NCBI GenBank assembly: GCA_039621445.1
Contig: CP154956.1
Coordinates: 77,248,474-77,312,473, forward strand
Reading direction: 5' to 3'
DNA from: Euglena gracilis
Lineage: Eukaryota > Euglenida > Euglenophyceae > Euglenales
Length of the DNA: 64,000 nucleotides
In this document: positions 23,001-33,432 of the stretch, piece by piece
Layout: each line of letters opens with the position of its first letter
How positions within the stretch are numbered: position 1 is the first letter of the stretch
Notes under the pieces: model-generated
The model's database searches: none
Told to the model about the DNA's origin: nothing
Seen by the model: the letters and a program-made list of their open reading frames with translations, nothing else
Made by a program: the position numbers and the translations under genes

Positions 23001-24373
23001 CTGCAAAAAAACTGCAAAAAAAAACTGCACTGCAACAAAAATCACAATAAACAAGCTGAAATGGTGTGAATATCCAAATCAACGTAATTTGCCACCCCAT
23101 AAGCACCCCCATTCACATTTGGCATTTTTGCACAGTTTTGAAGCTGACGATGGCAAAAATGGAAGCAATCAATCAAATTGCACTGTACTAATCATGGATT
23201 TGATTGCAAATATGGTAATATTTGGTGGTGGTTTTATACATTTACCGCAGACAAAGCATGTGTTTGGATGCTAAGTCGGCAACTGGTTTCCGAATTATGC
23301 CTCACATCGACTCAGTGTCAGGGGTTTTTTTAAGACCGGGGGGGGGGGGGGGGAGGGGGGGGTCCCCGCCCCCCCCACCACCCCCTTGGGGGGGTCCCCG
23401 GGGGGGGGGGGGGGGGGTCCCGGTGGACCCACAAAAAAATGGCCGAAAAATCGCGAAAAGTGCTAAAAATAGAATTTTTTGCGCCTGCGGCGCCGAAAAG
23501 TATATCCCACCCCCTCCAGGGGGGACCCCCCCGGGGGGGGGGGGGGCTCGGCCGGACCCACCCACCTTACCCCCCCCCTCCCCCCCCCGGGGGGCCACGA
23601 CTAAAAAAACCCCTGCTCAGTGTATAATCAAGAGTTTGAGGAGTTTTTTTTTTTTATAGATATTTAGAGCTTCTTTGTAACAGAAAATCAGCAAAGACTT
23701 TGCAGGAGCATTGCAACCACACGATTCTAATTTGTGTATTCATGTCATCAACAGTTAGAGAGCCAAATGGTTTGCTAGAACATTCCCAATGAAATATTTC
23801 TGCATAAATGTACACCTGAAAAAGCCTGCAGCCTGCAAAGGCTAATTCAATCACCAGTGGCAAAAGGGGTTTGCTGTGTTCTGCACCTCCTCCAGGCTGT
23901 ACTCGATTGCCCTTTGGAAAATGGGTTCCCCATTTTTCATTCCCGTGACTTGTTTGTCAATATGGTGATACAGAGTTTGAATGTGAAATTTTCGTTTTCT
24001 GTAAAGAAATTATCTGGCTTAAATATTCGTCTTTATCATCTTCCTCTTTGTTTTGGCCCCTGCATGATCACAATCCCCTGAAATCTAATGCATCAATTCG
24101 GCCACAGTTAAGCAAAACATAACATGGACAATGGCATTCACACACATCACAACCAAGAAATCTGAAAGTGAACCAGAGCTTCCTTATTCTTGTGTGATTG
24201 TTTTCCCACGTGGAACGCCATGGGTGATGAATCCTATCATCACAAACTCGAAACTTCTTGACATACAAACAAGAAGGATCCGATATGTTTCAATGCTAAG
24301 ACATTCAGTCTCATTATGACAAAATTCCCATCCAAACGTTCGTCTGTCACAGTGACATGGAATCCAGTGTCAA
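16938..24373 (-). CDS. mRNA cap (guanine-N7) methyltransferase-like gene, fuller copy
   Basis: Same gene as at 1171-8324, with exons at 24271-24373, 23887-23998, 22762-22831, from 22281, 21157-21239, 20587-20793, about 20157-20227, 19139-19231, 17621-17660, 17360-17389 and the terminal exon ending at 16938. The extra 5' exon 24271-24373 (about 33 codons, including [13 protein letters not shown]) leaves two bases that complete the first codon of the next exon, so it joins in frame across the duplication edge. Its function is inferred from class I methyltransferase motif order and the RNMT-like C-terminal half. N-terminal exons further upstream are not certain. One donor, after the motif I exon, lacks an obvious GT. 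Between the copies, changes are mostly silent in the core exons but several alter residues in the last exon. Confidence 0.55.
19864..20150. repeat. CA/CG dinucleotide microsatellite (right copy)
   Basis: This is the counterpart of 4139-4486 in the second duplicated block, with a different array length and interruption pattern. Confidence 0.95.
20348..20557. mobile_element. Inverted-repeat element, CCAAATAACCTGGC family (right copy)
   Basis: This is the duplicate of the element at 4681-4893, carried along with the large duplication, in the same intron of the methyltransferase. Confidence 0.6.
22438..22571. repeat. CAA/CCA trinucleotide array (right copy)
   Basis: This is the duplicate of the array at 6767-6897. 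It lies in the same intron of the second copy. Confidence 0.95.
23319..23615. mobile_element. hAT-like MITE, CAGGGGTTTTTTT family (right copy)
   Basis: Same insertion as 7645-7939, duplicated with the host block and keeping the CTCAGTGT repeats at 23311-23318 and 23616-23623. The G and C runs have drifted in length. Confidence 0.85.
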
Positions 24374-24904
24374 CTTGCGTCGCACAAATGCATAACGAAT
24401 TGCAGGAGCACCTTTTTGAGACGTAGAAGCACAAAGAATGGGAAGAGTGCAACCCTCGTTCAACAGCATTTTGGAATACATGGATGATTCAATGGTTCAA
24501 TAGATGATCCAATGATTCTTCCATGGACGCAAACTACTTCCTCCCACAAGGATTTTCACAAAGGCACAAATGCAAAAAAAAAGGGATTCCATGGTACTTC
24601 ATCAACAGACGTGGCACTGACAGGTATTGGTCAAATACATGATTTTCTCCTGCTGTAAACGTTTTCAATTGCAGGAAAAACCATGGACAGGGATGGTTGG
24701 CGGACTAGAATTCAAGCACATGAGTTGTCGTATCGTCTTGACAACATCGTTCGTCCTGATGCAAACATTTTGCGCAGGCAAAACCATGATTGAGGGAGTG
24801 AGCAAGATGTTACACTTGCATTGACATCCACAAACGTGAGGAGTCAATCCTTTGGCCTTGGATGTTGGCCTTATTTCCCACGTCTTCTGAGTTAAAAGGC
24901 AGCC

Positions 24905-25006
24905 TGGCTCGCAGAGGGAGTCGTTGCCGGGCACGACCAGCTGCCCGATCAGCGCCTCCTTCGCCCAGCTCTGCAGCGCCCGTGCCGGCACAGCCTGCGT
25001 CTTCAT
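24905..25006 (-). CDS. Candidate first exon (MKTQAVPARALQ...)
   Basis: An ATG at 25006 opens a GC-rich stretch reading MKTQAVPARALQSWAKEALI and on through VPGNDSLCEPG. It has exon-like composition in otherwise AT-rich or G-run DNA. It lies between the stop of the coiled-coil gene (26314) and the methyltransferase exons, so it may be the 5' exon of the methyltransferase. The joining exon was not found with confidence. One candidate is near 24700-24760, ending in a GTGCTT donor. Confidence 0.35.
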
Positions 25007-26313
25007 GGCCCACGCCGAGGGGGCGGCTGGGCGAGGCGGCGCCGGGAGGGGGCAGCCTGGGGTGCCGGGGGGGGGGGGGGGGGGGGGGGGGAGGGGCGAA
25101 GCGCGGCGCAGCGGTGGACCTGTGGCGGTGCAGGGTGGCCAAAAGGCCCAAAAAGGCCAAAAGTTGCTGATTTGCAGGAAATCAGGCAAAAAAAGAAGGG
25201 AAATCAACTACTGATGGAGATTTGTGAAAAATAAAAGTTGCACATTCAGAAACGATTATTCTCATGCGGTGCACGCGGTGCGGAAGCACCCCGGGGCTGC
25301 ACTGGAACCCTTGGGCTGTGGTCCGGCAGCCATTTGGACGGCGGAATGGAAACACAGGGTTGGGCCATGGATACAGAAACAAGGGGATATCTTTCCTTTG
25401 CATTGGTGCCTGAAGTGCGGGGTAGGCGGTCTCGGGAATGGCAGACCCAGCGAAGGACCGCAACGCAGCTGCAAGAGGAGGAAAGGGGAGGAGCGACCAA
25501 TGAAGCAGGGGAAAGATGCGAGGTGTGGGTCAACGGTGCTTCAGAAAGGGTCATGGCTTGTGCGACAGAGGAGGGGCCATAGTCAGAAACACAGGCCCGT
25601 TCGTCTGACAGCACGTGCCACCAAACCCTGTGTGGTGTGGGGCCGATGTGCCCCGGGGGGGGGGGGGGGTTGGTGGAGTAGTCCCGACAACGGATGAGAG
25701 TGTGGAAGAGGGTCAGAACGCGGCGACGCGCAGGGCCTCCGCTCGCTGCCATAAACAGAGGCGGTCCAACCCTGGCTCAATAGGTGACAAAGACAATACA
25801 CTCAAAGCTACTAAGACCCCTTACAAAGCTTTAACACATTTAACACATGACACATTGAACACTTTAGCACATGACAAAAAAAATATATGTTTTGAGGCAT
25901 TTGCATAAGTGGAGCGGGTTTGTTTGGGGGGGGGGGGCTGGTCATTTTCCCATTTCAGAGTTGAAAGAAGCCTGCAAATTCTTTGTTTAAAAAGAGAAAA
26001 TACCACCATTTCGCCCGCTTCCGGGCACTCCTGATTTTTGTTTGGAAAATGTCACTAACCCGTTCAATAAGCAAGACCAGAAGGTTTTAAACTGGACCCA
26101 AGAAGGAGACCAATGCCAGCCAGGCAAAGGCGAAAGAACATTTTCGCAGATAATGTTTGTGTGTGCACACCAAGCTTCTGTGGCCTGTGGACTTCAGGCA
26201 TGCGTAGAACTTGCATCGAAATGGATGGGATGGCGGGGTGGGTATGAAACCTGCGGTCCAATCGCACTCTCTATTGCCTGTTGTGGTGCACTCCTGAAGC
26301 GACGTCTACTGGC

Positions 26314-29300
26314 TTATTCCGCTGAGCCCGCCCCCGGCCGCAGCAGCTGCGCCTGCCTCGCCTGGGCCAGCACCCCCTCCAGCAGGCCATCCACCTCCAC
26401 GGGGGCCGCGGCCTCCCCCTCCCCCGGCCCCGCCGGCCAGCTCGCCGGTGGGGGTGGCGGAGCCCCGGGGACGGTCGGCGGGTCGGCGGTGGCGGAGGCG
26501 GGCGGGGACGGGGTGGCAGTCCGCACCAGGGCGTTGCGTGACCTCCCCCCGGGGGTCCATATGAGAAGCTGATAAAGTTGGGCAGCTTGGACAGAAAGGC
26601 TGCTGGGTGATGCCCCCTTCCTATGAGTCCCCCGGCTGGAACTGGCCCGAGCTGGTCAAGATGGGGGAAGTGGGGTCCCTTCTGCCTTTAGCCCCCAAAA
26701 TAAGATGCGGGGTGGGTAACACAAGGGATTTTGCTATTTTGGGGAGCTAATTTTTGGGTTCATTCCTAGAGTCCTCTAAAGTCACATTTCTGGAGGTGGT
26801 CTCGTTAAAGAACTTCTCTTGACCGACTACCGAGCCTGAAACTGGGGGTTTGGTATTTCCTTGGGGCAACGTAACCACCCTCTCCGCGTTGGGGAGGGGG
26901 GTCTTCATTTGGGGGGGGGGGCTCATTTTGGGGGGTTAGGAGACGCCCTGGCCCGCAGGCGGTGCAGCGCCCGCAGAGCCTGGCCGAGCTGCTGCTCCGT
27001 GCCGCGCCACTGCGTCTCCGCCTCCTCGCACCGCGCCGCCACGCGTTGGTACCGCTGCTCCGCCCGCAGTAGTTGCGCGCTGAACGTGGTCTTCTGCTTC
27101 TCTATTGTCTGCGGAGGCGGACGGGTGACGTGGCCGGACCTCCCCGCGATGTGTTGCAATAACTGACCTCCTGTCAGGGGTCTTTTTAAGACCGGGGGGA
27201 GGGGGGTCCCCCCCACTCACCCACCCCCTGCCCCCCCCCCCGGGGGAAGAGTCCCACTGACTTTTCCCCAAAAAAACTTTTCCCCAAAAATGGCCAAAAA
27301 TCACGAAAAATGCTAAAAATAGCACCTTTCAAAAATTTTCGGCGCCGAAAAGTATACCCCACCCCCCCCCGGGGGGGGGGGCTCAGCCAGACCCCCCGGG
27401 GGTCCAAGGCTAAAGAAAAACCCCTGCCTCCTGTCTGCTGATGTGGGGAGGGGGGTGATCGTTTTTTTGTCTTCTTTGTCCGGCAGGTGCAGATGGGTAT
27501 TTTTGAAGCCAAAATGGATCGAGACCTCCAATCAGTGGAACGATCGCTGGTTGTCAGAGGGAGGGAAGTAGAAAACACAATGCAAGACACGGCAGGAGGC
27601 CAGGTTTTGACACTGAGCCCGCCACATTCAGATGGGCGTGCAGCACTGCATCTGTCACCTCTGTCACCCCTGTCACCCCTTTGACCTTGTTTGACGTTCC
27701 CCCCCCCACACCTTGGAGGCCCGCGAGGCCACCCGCTCCTTCTCCGCCACAGCGTCCCGCAGCCGCCCCTCCGCCTCCGCGGCCTGCCGCTGCAGCCGCA
27801 GCGTGGCCTCCGCCAGCTCCCGCCGCGCGGCGGTGGCCTCCTCCGCCAGCCGTTCCGCGTCGCGCTCAGGCTCAAGTGGGTCTCGGAGTGCCCTGGAGGG
27901 CTTGGGCAAGCAGGCACTCCACCCTGGGAGGTCGGTGCCTGCCTGGTCATGGCCAAAAAAAAAAACGGGCTTTGAGGCTATTCCGGATCTGGCGGAGTGC
28001 CCAGGCATGATTGGCCAAGCAAAACCGTCCCGGGGGTCGGATCTGGGTGCCTTTGGAGTGCCTGCTCTGGCAGGCACCCACCCCGAGGCGAGGCCGACCC
28101 CCCCCCCCCGGGTGGGGTCGGCCTCACCTTGAAACTCAGCCTGGTCTCGCTGGCTGAACGCCGCCTGGTGCCGCAGCCGCTCGTTCTCAGTGCTCAGCTC
28201 TGTGGTGTCCTGCGCCACGGGGAAAGCTGAGTGGGGTCGGGGGACATACTGTGAGATGGTGTGCCATTTCTTGTGGTGGTGGGCAAGGAGCGATTTAAGG
28301 GAGGATGCTGCTCACCTCTTGGCCATAGAATTTTGGATGGAGTGAAATTTGGTTCCCGTTCATCATGTAGGGTTGTGTTTGTAGCTTTGACGCTGTTCTC
28401 GTGCATTGGAACTCCTTCACCAGAATGCTGCAGGATTTAAGGTGAGCCCCTCGCAATTAGAATCACCTATAGAATCCCCCCCAATAGAACCCCCAAAGGT
28501 TTTTTGAAAAAAAAAATAGTGCCCCCCCCCCCAGCAACCGCACCCTCCGAGTATCGCAAGCTCTGATCGGCAATACGTACACAGAAGAGGGTGTGATGGA
28601 TTCAAAAGAGATGCAAAATGGCACCCAAAATGCGCCTGGCACGAAACGTCAAAGGGCTGTATGAAAGGGTACCCAATTTTTTTGGCTCAATGAAAAGGTA
28701 TCTATTGAAGCGACACCCCCCCTGGGGTTTCCCACAACGTGACCGAATAGGAGCCCCAGGGGCTTCTAAATGAGGGGTTGTAAGTTGTAGGTAATCCCAA
28801 AGGGAAATCGCCATTTTACATGAGAATAGCGCAGATGGAACATCCAATGGCAGAGAAACGTCTCGTGACACACTTGCAGACGACCGGACAACTCCTGCAA
28901 ACGACCCGAGAGCTCGGCAACCTGTTGGACAGCAGCATCTGCAGCAGGCCTTGGCAGCCAAGGATGGGGATGGAAGGTTGGCAGAAATGAGCGAAATAGG
29001 AAAAAGGGGAGGGAATTCAAAACTGACATTCATGCAGTTGCAGCATGTGCAGACCCTCAACTTTAACCCCATGCGCGATTACCAAATCTGCATGCATCCC
29101 TGGAGAGGAAAATGGCCAAAAAAAGGGTGAAGACAAATGGTGTCAGGACTGATGCAAATCGCCAGGAAAGTACACAAAATCCCTCAAAAATGAAGAACAC
29201 ATATTTTTCCTCCACTGGATATGACTAACACCTCACAGCAAAGTTGATCAATGCTCGATGTGGGACGGGCGATCACAAAACCCCATTGAATCCTGTAACC

Positions 29301-32300
29301 GCTGGGGATTCTTAGTGGAAAGGTGCACGTTTCAAGTTTTTTTCATATTGTTTAAAATGACCTTTTTTAAAAATAACCAACAAAACGCACACAAATGATT
29401 CTTGCGGGGCACCCACTGCCACGTCCAACGCGCCGTTGAATGGGCCGCCAGGGTGGCCGAGGCCTGCCCGTGCTCGGCGGCCTGCCAGTCCAGCGCGTGC
29501 TGCAGCCGGTCCCGCGCCGCCGTCGCCTCGTCCAGGGCGGCCTTTAGGGCGCTCCGCTCCGCCTCCGCTTCCTGCGCCTCGCTCTGCAGCGACCGGATGG
29601 TTGGGGGCGGCCCTGTCCTCGGCCACGGGGGCGGAACGCAGACCCTCAAAAGGCGCGATGAGAAAAACGAAAGAAATGCAAGTTTGATTTCAGGCATTTT
29701 GGGCCCATTTGACGAATTTTCTTTTCATTTTACGAACTTGCTCACTCAAGTCATATATTTATACATATATGTAAAAATATACATATATGGATATATTATA
29801 CACACATATATTTAAACATATGTAAATCCATATGTCTACGAATCATTAACTTATTCAAATTTCGAACAAAAAGATAAAAAAAATAGACAAAAAATTGGTT
29901 AGAGAATCTAATCCAAAATGCAGCAGTTTTCTCAATCGAAAAAATTCCTAGAGCCAAACAAATTGTCAGGCACAGGGTGCCCCGCCACACATGATCGTTT
30001 GTGCGGTTCGACGTAGCCCCCCCCCCCCCGGCACGTGTGGACTGCCCCTTCGGTCACGACCAGGCCAGGCCCGGGCTCCTGCCACGTGGCGGCCGCGGCG
30101 TCGTGCTGCGCCACCGCCGCCTCGAACTCCCCCACCGTGTCCGCGAGGCGCCGCTCCGCCGCCGCCGCCTGGGCCGCCGCCTCCTCCCGGGCCTGCGCCA
30201 CCTGCGCCGCCGCCAGCCGCTGAGCCTCCGCCTGTGGTGGCGAGGCGGGGAATAGGACTGGCAAGAGCTTCGCTGCCCCGACCAGTCTGACCCTGACCCC
30301 CCTGACCTCCAGAGACCCCAGATCAGTCTCAGGGGTCAGCCAGTGTAGGTTTTCGAAAAGTCTGGGGTGGGAAAGCCACATCTGCCACCGTGGGGTAGGG
30401 TTAGGGGGAGGTCCTAATTCCCCGCAGGAAAGCCTGCTTGCCTGGATCACTCTCTGGAACACACTATGTTTGCTAACTTGGGGAGGGGTCACTCCCCCTC
30501 TTCCAAAAATTAGTCAGTCATTCTGGGGAAAACCCTACCAGTTATCACCCCCATCCTGGGGGGCAGGGGGGGGGGGCACTCTGGAACCCAAGGAAAATTC
30601 ACCACAAGCGAGAAAAAATGGCCAAAAAAATTTCTGTGCCTTCTATGCCGGTTCACCTCAGGTTTTTTGCCGACGGGGATGGGTTTGGACTAAAAAAAAA
30701 CAACAACCAGATAGTCACTCTGAAAAAACCGATCACCTACCCCCTTGGTGGGGAGGAGGGTCGGCCAATGAATAAGTGATTGTATGCTCTGGGAAAAAGA
30801 CAACTCTGTTGGCTGCAGTGAGGCCACACCCCCTCCAGCACCAGCCGGTGGCAGCGGCTCTCCAGCAGCCCACAACGCTTTTCACAGTCCAGCAGGCGCT
30901 GCTCCAGCTGCGCCCGCTGCTGGGCGTGCTCCGCGGCGCGCTCCCGCCCGGACTGCTCCAGCAGCTGCCGCTCCGCCGCGAAGTACAGGTTGGGGGGCAC
31001 GCGCCGCACCGCGGGAGGGGGGGGGGGTTGTGGCCCCCACCCCCTCCCAGGCAGCTCGGCACAGGCAGCGGATGCTGCCCGGAGTTCCCCACTGCCAGGG
31101 GGGGTCAGGTTGGGGGGTCCACATGCTGCCCAAACGAGCTGGTTCTAAATCTTGGGGGAAACCCCAATGGCACACCTTTCACCAGCATTGGCCATATTTT
31201 CTCTCTGGCACTGGCATGTGTCGCCTCCATGCTGTGCTTACCGACCGAGGAGGAGAGGTGGGTGGGTGCTACAGGGTGCCTGCCCCTAGCAGGCACACCC
31301 CCCAGGGGGAGGGGGGGTAGGGGTCCGGGGGGGACCCAGAAAAATTTCGTTGAAAATGGCCTTTTCCTGGCCCCCGGCGCCTTCGGCGCCGGGGTCGGAG
31401 GGGGGTGCCTGCTATGGGCAGGCACCCCCCAAAACCCTTCCCCCCCCTCCCGGGGGGGTCGGATCGGGTGCTATGGGGTGCCTGCCCCTAGCACCCCCCC
31501 CCGTGGGGTAGGCACCCGACTAAGCACAAGCCTGGTCTCCTCAATGTCACTTCGGTCAGAGGTTGCTGAAAATGGCAGGGGCTGGTTCTGGCTGGCTGGA
31601 CCTCCCACAGTCCCATGGGTGCTCTGTGGCTTCACCAATCCCCTGACGGCAAAGCGTGAATCAAGACATCGCACCATTCTCATCTTTGTCCGCCAACCAG
31701 CGATGATAAACACAGCGGTGCGCTGTGTGGCCGGCGGTCTCCACTTGGCTGCGGAGGGCCGCGGTGTCACCCTGGGCAGCCAACAGCTCCCGGTGCAGCC
31801 GCTGGCACTCCCGGCCAGGCGGCTGGCCAGGGGAACCTTCCTTCCCCTCACCCCCGTCCCCCCAATACAACATATCCGCTAATGTTTATCCCACACACAC
31901 ACACACACACACACATCAGTGAGCGATGAATGGTTTTGGGTACTGCCCAAATAACTTTGCTGGGTCGGGACCAAAAGATCGGCCCGCTAACTTTGCAGGG
32001 GGGGAAAAGTTCTTTGGGGGGGTTAGCCCCCTGACACCTGCAGCACCAAAACGCATGAAATATTCCCCACCCAAAAAAATCCAACACCTGAGGCCCCATG
32101 TCAGCGCTGGGTTGGGGGTGGGGGGGTGGCTGGCCAGGCCCCCCGGGCTGCAGCCTCCGCATCGCGGGCCGCCGTCATCGCCGCCGCCGCCTCGCGGTGC
32201 CGCGCCGCCTCCCCCAGCGCCTCCTGCAGCGCCCGCTGCAGCTCCGCGGCGGTGGCGGCCGCCCGCTGGCCAGCATCCCGCTGCGGGGTCAATTAGGCAG

Positions 32301-33339
32301 GTGGGGGGGGGGGGGTTAGTCGTGCCCTGAGGCCAGGCAAGCCCCGCCACATGTGTGCCCACCCTGGCCAACACCCGAGCGACACCCAAGGTTTGGAGAC
32401 CACTCCGTCGGTGGCTGCGGCAAGCGAGATGTCTGGCCCTGCTACCCCCACCCAACCCTCATCCGAACCCTAATCCCTCACAGCCCAATACGGGATTTCA
32501 ATGGACAAGCAGTGAAGAAAGTTGGATGAAACCTATCCAGGTACATTTAAGAACACGTGGACACCCCCCCCCCCATAAAGCAGCTGCCAGTCTCTTCCAC
32601 TGAGGCCGGGGTCAACGGCTGCGGTAATGCAACGGTTGCGTGTCTTTGGGGGTATGGAGCAAACGGGTTGTGTCTCGCTCCAGAGATGAAGACGTCCCCA
32701 CCTCTGGCGCAGTGCCCACCCCTCCCCAATTGAAAATGGTGGTGGTGGTGAAAATGGGGTATGTGCAACCAAAAGATTGCCGTTCTGGTTTTTTTTTCAT
32801 TGGACACTGCAAACTGGTATACCTCTGCCTTTCTGGAGGGGGGTACCTCACTTGGGTTTCATTTTAAGTGAGAATCACCTGCTTTATTTTGACGTGGAAA
32901 TCTGTGCCCACACATACAACCCTACACCATACAACACAAGTAGTATTGTAGTTCGGCATGCGCATGACATTGATGATTGATGCCACAAATTGTCAAGCAA
33001 CACACACTTGAATGGCACACCTGCTGAACCAGCAGCTCATCGTGCTGACCCCGCAGGCTTTCCACCTCGTCCTGCAGCGCCCCGACCCGCCGCTCCAGCG
33101 CCTCCTTCTCACTCTGCAGCGTGGCCACCTGCTGCCGCTGGCTGCCGCGGGCCCTCCGCCGTGACTGGCCTCGTCAGTTGCTTTGGCCAGGGAGGAACTG
33201 CGATTGGACACCTTTCGTAACCAGGTCACTATCGGCAGCAGCACAACATCAACAGCCATTATGACCCACTACACACGCCTATGCACATTACACAACATAA
33301 CATAACACACAAACACACACATTGGTGGCAAAAGGCCTT

Positions 33340-33432
<93 letters not shown>

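Larger units (their letters stand above)
15775..24245. repeat. Large direct duplication, right copy
   Basis: Second copy of the 8.5 kb block at 1-8570. Here the right edge continues smoothly into another methyltransferase exon (24271-24373) whose splice phase fits, so this junction is probably the ancestral one. The left edge at 15775 follows a G-rich stretch ending in a motif, roughly aggtataaagtgaatctatg, that is partly shared with 55268-55293. Confidence 0.95.

Noticed and set aside
27186-27956. A 256-residue minus-strand frame
   Set aside because: It reads through an exon in the wrong frame and then through a MITE. The correct exon frame is the coiled-coil one at 27712-27881.
30776-31882. 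The longest plus-strand open frame (368 residues)
   Set aside because: It runs antisense across coiled-coil exons and a MITE. Its composition is that of the complement of GC-rich exons, with no family likeness.
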